NCBI RefSeq assembly: GCF_030433645.1
Contig: NZ_JAROCG010000001.1
Span: 1,240,001-1,304,000 of the forward strand
Direction of reading: 5' to 3'
DNA length: 64,000 nucleotides
From: Arthrobacter burdickii
GTDB taxonomy: Bacteria; Actinomycetota; Actinomycetes; Actinomycetales; Micrococcaceae
The translations under genes and the position numbers were made by a program. Positions 45,121 to 54,615 of this stretch are shown here, one piece after another. The stretch's first letter is position 1. Each line of letters begins with the position of its first letter. Under the pieces are notes generated by a model. The model did not search any database. It saw only the letters and a program-made list of their open reading frames with translations, and was not told where the DNA came from.

Positions 45121-46608
45121 CTAGAACGTCACGGACCCGACTGCTGCCCGGTACTGCTCGCGGATGACCGGACGGTGATCCGGAGCCTGGTTCTTCACGG
45201 TGTCCACCGACCACTGCGGCCGCGATCCCGCCAGGGCCCACGCGGCCTGCACCGCAGCCCCCCGTGCCACGTATTCCCCGGGTGCCGGGATGCGGACCGG
45301 CAGGTCGAACACCTGCGCGGCGACCTCCTGGACGGCGCCGTTCTGGGCCGCTCCGCCGATCAGCAGGAGATGCCGCGGCTCGACGCCCGTCGCCCGCACG
45401 GCGTCCAGCGCGTCCGCCAGTCCGCACAGCATCCCTTCGATGGCGGCCCGTGCCAGGTTCGCGCGGGTGCTCGAGGCGATGCTGAGGTTGTGGAAACTGG
45501 CCTTGGCCGTCGGCAGGTTCGGGGTGCGCTCACCTTCGAAGTAGGGCACCAGGACCACGCCGTCGGCTCCGGGCGCGGCCTCGCGGGCCAGCCCGGCGAA
45601 ACCGTCGTGGTCCACGCCGAGGATCCCAGCCACCGACGACAGCACGCGTGCCGCGTTGAGGGTCGCCACGAGCGGCAGGAACAGTCCGCTGGCGTCGGCG
45701 AATCCGGCCACCGCTCCCGAGGAGTCGGCCACCGGCTTCGGTGCGACGGCGAAGACCGTTCCACTCGTTCCGAGGGACACGACGACGTCGCCCTCCTCCG
45801 CACCGAGCCCTAAGGCGGCGCCTGCATTGTCGCCCGCACCCGCCCCGAGGACGATCCGGTGGGTTTCGGATGCGAGGAACGGGGAGTGCACGGTGCCCGC
45901 GACGGTCTCGGCCGGGAGGACCCGGGGGAGGATGACCTCGGTACCGTCACCCGAGGCTGTCTCCCCGGCACCCTGTGCTTCGCGCGCGGGGCGGCCGAGG
46001 ATGTCCTCGAACAGGGCGAGATCGTACCCACCCGTCGCCGGGCTCCAGTAACCGGTGCCGCTGGCGTCGGAGCGGTCCGTCACCAGTTCCTCCAGCACGG
46101 GGCCGAGGGGCGATTCCCCCGCCGGCCCGAAACCGCGCAGGCGCCAGGTCAGCCAGTCGTGGGGGAGTGCGACGGCAGCGATCGCAGGAACGATATCGGG
46201 CTCCGCGTCCCGTACCCACCGCACCTTGGCGCCGGTGAAGGACGCCACGGGGACCAGCCCCGTGCGGGCCACGAGCTCATCGGCACCGAACTCGCCGATC
46301 AGGTCTCGTGCAGCGCCGGCCGACCGCGTGTCGTTCCACAGCAGCGCGTCGCGCAGTACCCTGCCGTCGCGGCCCAGCAGCACCATTCCGTGCTGCTGGC
46401 CCGCGACCGCGAGGGCGTCGACGTCGTCCGCCAGTCCTCCTGCGGCCTCCAGTGCGGACCGCAGGGCCTCCCACCATGCGCCGGGGTCGACCTCCGTGCC
46501 TTCCGGATGGAGGGCACGGCCGCTACGGACCTCCGCGCCGGTCGCCGTATCGACGACGACGACCTTGCAGCTCTGTGTGGACGAGTCGACGCCAGCAACG
46601 AGGGCCAT
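45121..46608 (-). CDS. xylB: Xylulokinase
   Basis: A 495-residue FGGY kinase that phosphorylates xylulose to xylulose-5-phosphate. The N-terminal ATPase fold begins AGVDSSTQSCKVVVVD. QQHGMVLLG and WNDTRS are substrate-side motifs. GAGAGDNAGAALGLG has the catalytic Asp, and the adenosine motif is GGAAQNGAVQEV. It starts 3 bp after xylA, so it is the second gene of a xylAB operon. Confidence 0.88.
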   Translation of the reverse strand: MALVAGVDSSTQSCKVVVVDTATGAEVRSGRALHPEGTEVDPGAWWEALRSALEAAGGLADDVDALAVAGQQHGMVLLGRDGRVLRDALLWNDTRSAGAARDLIGEFGADELVARTGLVPVASFTGAKVRWVRDAEPDIVPAIAAVALPHDWLTWRLRGFGPAGESPLGPVLEELVTDRSDASGTGYWSPATGGYDLALFEDILGRPAREAQGAGETASGDGTEVILPRVLPAETVAGTVHSPFLASETHRIVLGAGAGDNAGAALGLGAEEGDVVVSLGTSGTVFAVAPKPVADSSGAVAGFADASGLFLPLVATLNAARVLSSVAGILGVDHDGFAGLAREAAPGADGVVLVPYFEGERTPNLPTAKASFHNLSIASSTRANLARAAIEGMLCGLADALDAVRATGVEPRHLLLIGGAAQNGAVQEVAAQVFDLPVRIPAPGEYVARGAAVQAAWALAGSRPQWSVDTVKNQAPDHRPVIREQYRAAVGSVTF

Positions 46609-46611
46609 GGA

Positions 46612-47802
46612 TCAGCGGGCGCCGAGCAGGTGCTCGATGAAGAGCTGCTGGAGCTTCACGAAGCCGAAACCCTTGCCGTTGAAGTACGACTCGGTGTCGA
46701 AGTCCTCGTAGGAGGTGCGGTCGGCGCGCAGCGCGTCGTAGCTCTCCCCGGCGTTGAGGGTGGGCTCGTTGATCTCGGAGACACGCGAGGCGGCCAGGGC
46801 AGCCTGGACCTCGGGATCCGCGCGGAACGCAGCAGCGCGCTCCTTGAGCAGGAGGTAGGTCTGCATGTTCGCCGCAGCGGAGTCCCAGACGCCGTCCATG
46901 TCCTCGGTCCGGCTCGGCTTGTAGTCGAAGTGCCGGGGGCCGTCGTACGAGGGGCCGCCGGCAGGTCCGCCGAATTCGAGGAGGTCCACCAGCGAGAAGG
47001 CGTTCTGGAGGTCGCCGTGGCCGAAGACGAGGTCCTGGTCGAACTTGATGCTCCGCTGGCCGTTGAGGTCGATGTGGAACAGCTTGCCCTGGTACAGCGC
47101 CTGGGCGATGCCGTGGGTGAAGTTCAGCCCGGCCATCTGCTCGTGGCCGGTTTCCGGGTTGATGCCGACGAGTTCGGGGCGCTCGAGCGTCTCGATGAAC
47201 GCCATCGCGTGGCCGAGGGTGGGCAGGAGGATGTCGCCGCGGGGTTCGTTCGGCTTCGGCTCGATCGCGAAGCGGATGTCGTAGCCCTTGTCCGTCACGT
47301 AGTCGCCGAGCAGGTTGACCGCTTCGCGGTAGCGTTCCAGGGCGCCGCGGATGTCCTTGGCCGAGTCGTACTCGCTGCCTTCACGGCCGCCCCACATGAC
47401 GAACGTCTTCGCGCCGAGTTCCGCGGCGAGGTCGATGTTGTCCAGGACCTTGCGCAGGGCGAAGCGCCGCACACCGCGGTCGTTGCTCGTGAAGCCGCCG
47501 TCCTTGAAGACCGGGTGGCTGAAGAGGTTGGTGGTGACCATCGGCACGATCAGCCCGGTGGACTTCAGGACGCCGGTCAGGCGGTCGATCTCGCGCTGCC
47601 GGTCGGCCGGGGAGCAGCCGAAGGGGAACAGATCGTTGTCGTGGAAGGTGATGCCGTACGCGCCGAGGTCGCTCAGGCGGTTGACGGCCTCGACGACGTC
47701 GAGCGGTGCTCGGGTCGCGGAGCCGAACTGGTCCTGGGCCTCCCAGCCCACAGTCCAGAGTCCGAAGGAAAATTTGTCGTCGCGGGTGGGCTCGATCGCC
47801 AT
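46612..47802 (-). CDS. xylA: Xylose isomerase
   Basis: A 396-residue TIM-barrel isomerase converting xylose to xylulose. It is of the actinobacterial class I length. Catalytic His54 and Asp57 lie in [36 protein letters not shown] and [15 protein letters not shown] carry the metal ligands. ATG 47802 follows TGGAG. A XylR-like palindrome lies 28-52 bp upstream. First gene of xylAB. Confidence 0.92.
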   Translation of the reverse strand: MAIEPTRDDKFSFGLWTVGWEAQDQFGSATRAPLDVVEAVNRLSDLGAYGITFHDNDLFPFGCSPADRQREIDRLTGVLKSTGLIVPMVTTNLFSHPVFKDGGFTSNDRGVRRFALRKVLDNIDLAAELGAKTFVMWGGREGSEYDSAKDIRGALERYREAVNLLGDYVTDKGYDIRFAIEPKPNEPRGDILLPTLGHAMAFIETLERPELVGINPETGHEQMAGLNFTHGIAQALYQGKLFHIDLNGQRSIKFDQDLVFGHGDLQNAFSLVDLLEFGGPAGGPSYDGPRHFDYKPSRTEDMDGVWDSAAANMQTYLLLKERAAAFRADPEVQAALAASRVSEINEPTLNAGESYDALRADRTSYEDFDTESYFNGKGFGFVKLQQLFIEHLLGAR

Positions 47803-47829
47803 TGAGTGCTCCAGGAAGTGTGTGTGACC

Positions 47830-47854
47830 AATATGTTGCCGTTACAAACATATT
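47830..47854 (-). promoter_or_regulatory. XylR-like palindromic operator before xylA
   Basis: AATATGTT-N9-AACATATT, a perfect 8-9-8 inverted repeat, in the size and style of ROK XylR sites (TTTGTT...AACAAA). The candidate ligand is the ROK repressor at 36206. Confidence 0.6.
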
Positions 47855-47904
47855 AGGTTTACGCCCAGAGTCAAGCCCGGATGTTCTCCTTGCGGAGCGG
47901 GCCC

Positions 47905-48930
47905 TCAGTTGCTGAGCGCTCGCACGCTCGACCGGGTCACCAGACGCGTGGACAGTTCGATGCGGGGACTCTCCACCGGCTCGCCGCGGATCAGGCGTAC
48001 GAGGGTCCTGGCCGCCAGCGTGCCCATCTCGGAGAGCGGCTGCCGGACCGTGGTGAGCGGCGGTGACGCCCACCCTGCCTCGGGGAGGTCGTCGAACCCG
48101 ATCACGCTGACGTCGTCGGGGACACGCAGGCCCTGCTGGCGCGCGGCCTCGTAGACGCCGAGGGCCATCTGGTCACTCGCGGCGAAGATCGCGGTGGGGC
48201 GGTCGGCCCGCGAAAGGAGGTCCCTTCCCGCGGCGAACCCCGAGGCGTAGTCGAAGTCCCCGCCGAGAACGAGGGAGGGGTCGAACTCGATGCCGGCGGC
48301 GTCGAGCCCTGCCCGGTACCCGTCGAGGCGTGCACGGCTGCACCACAACCCGGGCCGGCCCGCGACGAACCCGATGCGGCGATGGTTCTGCTGGATGAGG
48401 TGTTCGGTCGCGGTGACCGCGCCGGTCCAGTTCGTCGCCCCGATGGTCGGCACCTCCAGGTCCGGTACGCCGGCAGGATCGACGACGACCACGGGCAGGT
48501 TGAGGCGCTGCAGTTCCGCGTGCAGGAACGAGTCGAGGTCCGTCGTGACGAGGATGGCGCCGTCGCTGGTCCTCGCACCGAGGGTGTCGAGCCACTTGCG
48601 CGTGGAGTCGGCGCCTCCCCGGCGGTGGATGGCGGACACCACGACGGACAGGCCCTCGGAGTTCAGGGACTCCTCGACGCCCCGGATGATCTCGACGGCC
48701 CAGGGGCTGTCCAGATCGTTGAAGACCAGGTCCACCAGGCCGGAGGGTGCCGCCTGTGCTGTCCCGCGGCGGCGGTAGCCGTACTCGCGCAGCAGGACCT
48801 CGACGCGCTCGCGGGTTGCGGGAGCGACGTCGGAGCGGCCGTTGAGGACGCGCGACACCGTGGGAACGGAGACTCCGGCCGCCGAGGCGATCGCCGAGAT
48901 CGTCACGGCGGGGTGGGCGTTGTCCTGCAC
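47905..48930 (-). CDS. LacI-family regulator of xylanase genes
   Basis: A 341-residue LacI regulator: helix-turn-helix VTISAIASAAGVSVPTVSRVLNG, then a sugar-binding effector domain similar in layout to the LacI protein at 37440 (shared VDLVFNDLDSPWAVEIIRGVE-type segment). GTG 48930 follows GGAGG. It is divergent from the secreted xylanase gene across three LacI-type palindromes, so it is the likely repressor of the xylanases. Confidence 0.82.
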   Translation of the reverse strand: MQDNAHPAVTISAIASAAGVSVPTVSRVLNGRSDVAPATRERVEVLLREYGYRRRGTAQAAPSGLVDLVFNDLDSPWAVEIIRGVEESLNSEGLSVVVSAIHRRGGADSTRKWLDTLGARTSDGAILVTTDLDSFLHAELQRLNLPVVVVDPAGVPDLEVPTIGATNWTGAVTATEHLIQQNHRRIGFVAGRPGLWCSRARLDGYRAGLDAAGIEFDPSLVLGGDFDYASGFAAGRDLLSRADRPTAIFAASDQMALGVYEAARQQGLRVPDDVSVIGFDDLPEAGWASPPLTTVRQPLSEMGTLAARTLVRLIRGEPVESPRIELSTRLVTRSSVRALSN

Positions 48931-48992
48931 ATCAGCCTCCTCGGGCCACCTCGGGCGACAGCTGCCTCCCGGAACCAATTTCCTTCGCACTC

Positions 48993-49073
48993 TTGACCTG
49001 TGGTGCGCAGTGTTCCTAACCTACAGCAACGGTATTTCCGGAAAGTTCCGGAAAAGTTCCGACGAAAGTTTCG
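48993..49073 (+). promoter_or_regulatory. Xylanase promoter with three LacI-type palindromes
   Basis: TTGACC (48993-48998) and TAACCT (49017-49022) at 18-bp spacing form a promoter candidate. Downstream lie CCGGAA-AG-TTCCGG (49038-49051), GGAA-AAG-TTCC (49050-49060) and CGAAA-G-TTTCG (49063-49073). The last equals the core of the importer operator on the other strand. Confidence 0.55.
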
Positions 49074-49108
49074 GGCAACCGCACCTGAAGTACCTCAAAG
49101 GAGAGCTC

Positions 49109-50245
49109 ATGAAGGCCCGTCAGTCCCTTGCCGCCGCAGTCCTCGCGTCGGCGCTGATTCTTCCCGCCGCAACCCCCGCACTCGCAGCACAGGAAGCACC
49201 CCAGAAGCCCGGAATCGAGAAGCAGGACACCCTCCGCTGGGCAGCCCCGCAGGACCTGAAGATCGGCACTGCCGTCGCAGGCGGCGGCCACCACGAGACC
49301 CAGCCCTACCCCGCCCCCTTCACCTACGACTCCGCGTATCGGGAGCACCTCGCCGCCGAGTTCAGCTCCGTGTCACCCGAAAACCAGCTGAAATGGGAGT
49401 TCGTGCACCCCGCACGCGACACCTACCGCTTCGCAGAGATGGACGCCATCGTCCAGTTCGCGCAGGAGAACCACCAGGTGGTCCGCGGTCACACCCTGTT
49501 CTGGCACAGCCAGAATCCTGCCTGGCTGGAACAGGGCAACTTCTCGAAGGATGAGCTGCGCGCCATCCTGAAGGACCACATCCAGACCGTCGTCGGACGG
49601 TACGCAGGCAAGATCCAGCAGTGGGACGTCGCCAACGAGATCTTCAACGGCGACGGGACCCTGCGCACCACGGACAACATCTGGATCCGGGAACTGGGTC
49701 CGGAGATCATCGCCGACGCCTTCCGCTGGGCGCACGAGGCCGACCCCAAGGCGAAGCTCTTCTTCAACGACTACGGCGTGGAGGGCGTCAACGCGAAGAG
49801 CAACGCCTACATCAAGCTTATTCCGCAGCTGAAGGCCCAGGGCGTCCCCGTGGACGGCTTCGCCATCCAGGGGCACCTGAGCACGCGCTACGGCTTCCCC
49901 GGCGACCTCCAGACCAACCTGCAGCGCTTCGACGACCTCGGACTGGAGACGGCGATCACCGAGATCGACGTCCGGATGGACGTGGCAGCGGGGACCAAGC
50001 CCACTGCCGCACAGCTCGAGAAGCAGGCGAGCTACTACCAGCGGGCACTCGACGCGTGCATCTCCGTGGAGGAGTGCAACTCCTTCACGATCTGGGGCTT
50101 CACCGACAAGTACTCCTGGGTCCCGGTGTTCTTCTCCGGTGAGGGCGAGGCGACCGTGATGTGGAACGACTTCACCCGCAAGCCCGCCTACTACGCACTC
50201 CAGGAGAGCCTCGAGCAGGCGTCCCCCGGGCGCGGTAACCGCTAG
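49109..50245 (+). CDS. Secreted GH10 endo-1,4-beta-xylanase
   Basis: A 378-residue secreted enzyme. Signal peptide 1-27 (cut after PALA-A). A single GH10 domain with SPENQLKWE, RGHTLFWHSQNP, acid/base Glu177 (WDVANE) and nucleophile Glu285 (ITEID). No carbohydrate-binding module. ATG 49109 follows AAAGGAGA. First gene before a second, larger GH10 enzyme. Cleaves the xylan backbone outside the cell. Confidence 0.9.
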   Translation: MKARQSLAAAVLASALILPAATPALAAQEAPQKPGIEKQDTLRWAAPQDLKIGTAVAGGGHHETQPYPAPFTYDSAYREHLAAEFSSVSPENQLKWEFVHPARDTYRFAEMDAIVQFAQENHQVVRGHTLFWHSQNPAWLEQGNFSKDELRAILKDHIQTVVGRYAGKIQQWDVANEIFNGDGTLRTTDNIWIRELGPEIIADAFRWAHEADPKAKLFFNDYGVEGVNAKSNAYIKLIPQLKAQGVPVDGFAIQGHLSTRYGFPGDLQTNLQRFDDLGLETAITEIDVRMDVAAGTKPTAAQLEKQASYYQRALDACISVEECNSFTIWGFTDKYSWVPVFFSGEGEATVMWNDFTRKPAYYALQESLEQASPGRGNR

Positions 50246-50290
50246 GCACGACCAGCACGACAACCAGCACGACCAGTAGCACGACAACCC
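50246..50290. repeat. Short tandem repeat between xylanase genes
   Basis: Unit GCACGACCA/GCACGACAACCA repeated about four times with small variations, immediately after the GH10 stop. Role unknown. Confidence 0.5.
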
Positions 50291-50299
50291 CCAGCAGTC

Positions 50300-50329
50300 T
50301 GTGGCCCGTCCGTTCGCGGACGGGCCACA
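50300..50329 (+). other. Hairpin with TTCG loop before CE4-GH10 gene
   Basis: Perfect 13-bp stem with the very stable UUCG tetraloop, ending 6 nt before the AAGGAG ribosome site of the next gene. It could terminate, attenuate, or protect the second cistron's mRNA. Confidence 0.6.
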
Positions 50330-50344
50330 CCATCAAGGAGAACC

Positions 50345-53300
50345 ATGAGACAACGACGTCTGGTCGCAGGCGCTACGGCGTTCGGCCTGATGACGGGAGC
50401 CGGCGCCCTTGCGCTCCCGGCGGCCCAGGCCGACGAACCGACAGTACTGCTGAACGAGGATTTCGAGGACGGCAGCTTCAGCCCGCTCGCGCAGAACGGC
50501 GGGCCCGCACTGTCGGTCGTCGACGCCGACGGCGACAAGGCCCTGTTGGTGAAGGGCCGGACCAACGACTACGACGGCATCAAGACGCCGGCCAACCTCC
50601 TGCAGGCGGGAGGAAGCTACACCTTCTCCGCGCAGGTGAAACTCTCCGCGGCAGCCGGCACGACGACGTCGGCTCGATTCGTCGTCGAACCCGCCTACAG
50701 CTGGGTGGGCAACACCACGGTGTCGGCCGATGCCTGGACGACGGTGACCGGCACCTTCAACGCCCCCGCCGGAGCCGACCCGGCAACGCTGCGGGCCTAC
50801 CTCGGAACGGGAGACCTGGGTGCGCCCTACGACTACCTCGTGGACGACGTCGTGATCACCGGCACGGCCGCACCCGCCGACGGCGGAGCCTGGCAGCCCG
50901 CACCCGACCCCTCCTTCGTCCCGGGCGGTGCGGTGAGCCCCACGACCACGCCCCTCGCCTCGGCGCGCGCAACGGGCAACGCCGTCGCCCTGACGTTCGA
51001 TGACGGGCCGAACCCGGGTGAGACCGCCGCCGTCCTCGACCTCCTGCGGGACAAGGGCATCACGGCGACCTTCTGCATCATCGGGCAGAACGTCCAGGCC
51101 TCCGGCGGCGCCGAGCTGCTGCGGCGCATCGTCGCCGAGGGGCACACCCTGTGCAACCACGGCACTTCCTACGCGGACATGGGTTCGTGGACCCAGGCGC
51201 AGGTCGAGACCGACCTCAAGGAGAACCTCCGGATCATCCGGGCCGCCGTCGGCAACCCGACCCAGCAGGTGCCCTACTTCCGGGCACCGAACGGCAGCTG
51301 GGGCGCCACCGGCGAGGTCGCTGCAGCGCTCGGCATGCAGCCGCTCGGCCTCGGCAACGTCATCTTCGACTGGGACGGCAACGACCTCAGCGAGGCGACC
51401 CTGACCGCGAACCTCCGCAAGGCCTTCACGCCCGGTGCCGTGGTCCTCGCCCACGACGGCGGCGGAGACCGCTCGAACACCGTCAAGGCGGTCACGACGG
51501 TCGTCACCGAGAAGCTCGCGGAGGGCTGGACCTTCACCCTCCCGCGCGGCGGAGCTGCGGTTGCAGGATCCGTCGGCATCACCTCCGGGTTCGAGTCCGG
51601 CACCGACGGCTGGACGGCCCGCGGCACCGGCGTCTCCGTTGCGGCGAGCAGCGATGCCCGCACCGGTTCCGGCAGCCTGCTCGTCACGAACCGCACGCAG
51701 CCCTGGCACGGTGCGGCCCTCGACGTCACGGCCGGCCTGCCGGTCGGGACAGCGGTCGAGGTATCCGTGTGGGCGAAGCTCGCTCCGGGCCAGGCACCGG
51801 CATCGCTCAAGGTGTCCGTGCAGCGCGACAACGGCGGCGGGAGCGCGTACGACAGCGTCGCCGGTGCCGGCGCCTCGGTGACGGCCGACGGCTGGACCCA
51901 GCTCAAGGGTACCTACACGCTCGGTGCGGCTGCGGACAAGGCGCAGGTGTACGTCGAGGGTGTGGTGGGAGTGGACTTCCTGCTGGACGACTTCAGCCTC
52001 GCACCGTTCGCCGAGACGTCCATCCAGACGGATGTCCCCGGTCTGAAGGACGTGCTCGGCGCTGACGGGATCGAGCACGTCGGTGTGGCGATCGATGCCC
52101 GGGAGACCGTGGGAACGGCCGCCGACCTCGTGCGCAAGCACTTCAACGCCTTCACGCCCGAGAACGCGGGCAAGCCGGAGAGCGTGCAGCCGGTCGAGGG
52201 ACAGTTCACCTTCACCCAGCTGGACCAGCTGCTGGACTTCGCGGACGCGAACGACGTGAAGGTCTACGGACACGTGCTCGCCTGGCACTCGCAGACCCCG
52301 GCATGGTTCTTCAAGGACGGTACCCGCGACCTGACGAACAGCCCGGCCGACCAGGCGCTCCTCAAGGCACGCATGGAAGCGCACATCAAGGGCATCGCGG
52401 ACCATATCAACGCCCGCTACCCCGACGGGAACAGCCCCATCTGGGCCTGGGACGTGGTCAACGAGGTCATCGCGGACGGCGACAATGCCAACCCGCACGA
52501 CATGCGGGACAGCCGCTGGTTCCAGATCCTCGGCGAGGGCTTCGTCGACCAGGCCTTCCGCCTGGCCGACCGCTACTTCCCCGACGCAGCCCTGTTCATC
52601 AACGAGTACAACACCGAGATGCCGGAGAAGCGCGCCGACTACCTCGAGCTGATCCGTGCACTCGAGGCCCGCGGCGTGCCGATCGACGGCGTGGGGCACC
52701 AGGCCCATGTCGACGTCGCCCGGCCCGTGCAGTGGCTCGAGGATTCCATCAAGGCCGTCGAGGCCCTGGACCCGAAGCTCCTGCAGGCCATCACCGAACT
52801 GGACGTCAATGCGTCCACGGAGAACCAGGGTGCCGACGTCAGCGGCGCTCCGGTGGATCCCTACAGCCCGGCGTTCGAGGACGACGCGGACGCAGCGGCG
52901 GAGGTCGGCTACTACTACCGCGACCTCTTCGCCATGCTGCGTGAGCACAACGAAGCCGTCGACTCGGTGACCTTCTGGGGTATCAGCAACGCCCGCACCT
53001 GGCTGCGGACCTGGCCGATGGCCCGTCCCTGGGAGCAGCCGCTGCCCTTCGACGACGAGCTGCAGGTCACGCCGGCCTACTGGGGCATCGTCGACCCGGC
53101 CAAGCTGCCCGCACGGCCGGCCGATGTGCTGCCGCCGCGGATCGCGGACCAGTCGGACATCACGGCGGTCGCCAACGGGGCCAGCGGCGCCAAGGTGGCC
53201 TACGTCCTGCCGTCGGCCATCGACACGCTCGACGGCGTGGTACCACTGGCTTGCGTGCCCCTGTCGGGCAGCCGCTTCCCGGTCGGCATCACGACCGTCA

Positions 53301-53386
53301 CGTGCACCGCGACGGATGACGCCGGGAACTCCCGGACCAGCTCGTTCGACATCGTCGTCACGCGCAAGCAGGCGGGGAAGCCCTGA
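50345..53386 (+). CDS. Multidomain secreted CBM-CE4-CBM-GH10-HYR xylan enzyme
   Basis: A 1013-residue secreted protein. Order: signal peptide (1-29), CBM4/9-like domain (about 32-175), NodB/CE4 polysaccharide deacetylase (about 205-400), second CBM4/9-like domain (about 412-555), GH10 (about 565-900), and a HYR-type domain (about 925-1008). CE4 shows TFDDGP (Asp219/220) and RAPNGSW, but the metal-binding HxxxH reads HGTSY (272-276), so the second His is Tyr. GH10 has acid/base Glu707 (WDVVNE) and nucleophile Glu818 (ITELD). It would deacetylate and cut acetyl-xylan. No cell-wall anchor is seen. Confidence 0.85.
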   Translation: MRQRRLVAGATAFGLMTGAGALALPAAQADEPTVLLNEDFEDGSFSPLAQNGGPALSVVDADGDKALLVKGRTNDYDGIKTPANLLQAGGSYTFSAQVKLSAAAGTTTSARFVVEPAYSWVGNTTVSADAWTTVTGTFNAPAGADPATLRAYLGTGDLGAPYDYLVDDVVITGTAAPADGGAWQPAPDPSFVPGGAVSPTTTPLASARATGNAVALTFDDGPNPGETAAVLDLLRDKGITATFCIIGQNVQASGGAELLRRIVAEGHTLCNHGTSYADMGSWTQAQVETDLKENLRIIRAAVGNPTQQVPYFRAPNGSWGATGEVAAALGMQPLGLGNVIFDWDGNDLSEATLTANLRKAFTPGAVVLAHDGGGDRSNTVKAVTTVVTEKLAEGWTFTLPRGGAAVAGSVGITSGFESGTDGWTARGTGVSVAASSDARTGSGSLLVTNRTQPWHGAALDVTAGLPVGTAVEVSVWAKLAPGQAPASLKVSVQRDNGGGSAYDSVAGAGASVTADGWTQLKGTYTLGAAADKAQVYVEGVVGVDFLLDDFSLAPFAETSIQTDVPGLKDVLGADGIEHVGVAIDARETVGTAADLVRKHFNAFTPENAGKPESVQPVEGQFTFTQLDQLLDFADANDVKVYGHVLAWHSQTPAWFFKDGTRDLTNSPADQALLKARMEAHIKGIADHINARYPDGNSPIWAWDVVNEVIADGDNANPHDMRDSRWFQILGEGFVDQAFRLADRYFPDAALFINEYNTEMPEKRADYLELIRALEARGVPIDGVGHQAHVDVARPVQWLEDSIKAVEALDPKLLQAITELDVNASTENQGADVSGAPVDPYSPAFEDDADAAAEVGYYYRDLFAMLREHNEAVDSVTFWGISNARTWLRTWPMARPWEQPLPFDDELQVTPAYWGIVDPAKLPARPADVLPPRIADQSDITAVANGASGAKVAYVLPSAIDTLDGVVPLACVPLSGSRFPVGITTVTCTATDDAGNSRTSSFDIVVTRKQAGKP

Positions 53387-53410
53387 CGCAGGGCGCTGAA
53401 CCGCACTGAC

Positions 53411-53456
53411 CACGACGAAGCCCCTGTCCTCTTTCGAGGGCAGGGGCTTCGTCGTG
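53411..53456. terminator. Strong terminator between xylanase and purM
   Basis: 21-bp stem with one G-T pair (53411-53431 with 53436-53456), TTTC loop, between convergent genes. Confidence 0.75.
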
Positions 53457-53502
53457 CTGTTCTCGTCGTGCTGTTTTCGTTCTGCCCGCGCGGACCGCCA
53501 GG

Positions 53503-54615
53503 TCAGGCGTAGGCGCCGAGCAGCCGCACGGATCCGCCGTCGACACCCTTGGCGCCCTGCACGTAGTCGGGCCCGTCGGTGCTGCCGTTGCCCGCGGCCC
53601 GCACGCTGCCCATGACCCAGGACGGCACTCCAGCCGCATTCAGCTGGGCGAGGGCGGCATCCGCGCCACCCGCTCCGACGATCGCGATCATGCCGACGCC
53701 GAGGTTGAGGGTGCGCTCGAGGTCCGGCAGGGGCACGGAACCGAGCTGCGAGACGAGGGTGAAGATCGGCGGAAGCTCCCATGTGGAGCGGTCCACGGTC
53801 GCTTCGAGCCCGCGGGGAAGCACCCGGGCGAGGTTCGCCGCGAGCCCACCGCCGGTGACATGGCTGAAGCCGTGCACCTGCGCTGCGTCCGTGCGGGCCA
53901 GTGCGAGGCAGTCGGAGGCGTAGATGCGCGTCGGCTCGAGGAGTTCCTCGCCGAGAGTCCGTCCGAGTTCGGAGACCTGGCGGTCGAGGGCCCAGCCGGC
54001 CTGGTTGATGACCCGGCGCACCAGGGAGTAGCCGTTGGAGTGGAGGCCCGAGGACGCCATCCCGATCACGACGTCGCCCTCGCGGACGCGCTCGGGACCG
54101 AGGACCCGGTCGGCTTCGACGACGCCGGTCGCGGCGCCCGCGACGTCGTACTCGTGCTCACCGAGCAGGCCCGGGTGTTCCGCGGTCTCACCGCCGACGA
54201 GTGCGGTGCCGGCGGCCGAGCAGCCGGCCGCGATGCCGCGGACGATGTCCGCGATGCGCTCGGGGACGACCTTCCCGCACGCGATGTAGTCGGTCATGAA
54301 GAGCGGCTCCGCGCCGACCACCACGATGTCGTCGACGACCATGCCCACCAGGTCGATCCCGATGGTGTCGTGGATGTCCATCGCCTGCGCGATGGCGACC
54401 TTGGTGCCCACGCCATCGGTCGACGTCGCGAGGAGCGGACGTGTGTAGGTGAGGAGGCGGGACACGTCGTAGAGCCCGGCGAAACCGCCCACCCCGCCGA
54501 GGACCTGCTGGCCGTGCGTCGCGCGCACGGCGTCCTTCATGAGCTCGACGGCGCGGTCACCCGCTTCGACGTCCACTCCTGCGCTGGCATACGTGATGGG
54601 GTTGGACGCGCTCAT
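53503..54615 (-). CDS. purM: Phosphoribosylformylglycinamidine cyclo-ligase
   Basis: A 370-residue purine biosynthesis enzyme (FGAM to AIR, ATP-dependent). Family landmarks are ITYASAGVDVEAGDRAVELMK, STDGVGTKVAIA, GIDLVGMVVDD, LVGGETAEHPG and HVTGGGLAANLARVLP. ATG 54615 overlaps the purF stop (ATGA), so the two are translationally coupled. Confidence 0.93.
   Translation of the reverse strand: MSASNPITYASAGVDVEAGDRAVELMKDAVRATHGQQVLGGVGGFAGLYDVSRLLTYTRPLLATSTDGVGTKVAIAQAMDIHDTIGIDLVGMVVDDIVVVGAEPLFMTDYIACGKVVPERIADIVRGIAAGCSAAGTALVGGETAEHPGLLGEHEYDVAGAATGVVEADRVLGPERVREGDVVIGMASSGLHSNGYSLVRRVINQAGWALDRQVSELGRTLGEELLEPTRIYASDCLALARTDAAQVHGFSHVTGGGLAANLARVLPRGLEATVDRSTWELPPIFTLVSQLGSVPLPDLERTLNLGVGMIAIVGAGGADAALAQLNAAGVPSWVMGSVRAAGNGSTDGPDYVQGAKGVDGGSVRLLGAYA

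Noticed and set aside
50333..53782. A 1149-codon open frame antisense to the CE4-GH10 gene, and similar long antisense frames opposite betA, clpB and purF
   Set aside because: High GC makes stop codons rare in the antisense frames; these translations show no domains and mirror the codon bias of the real genes.
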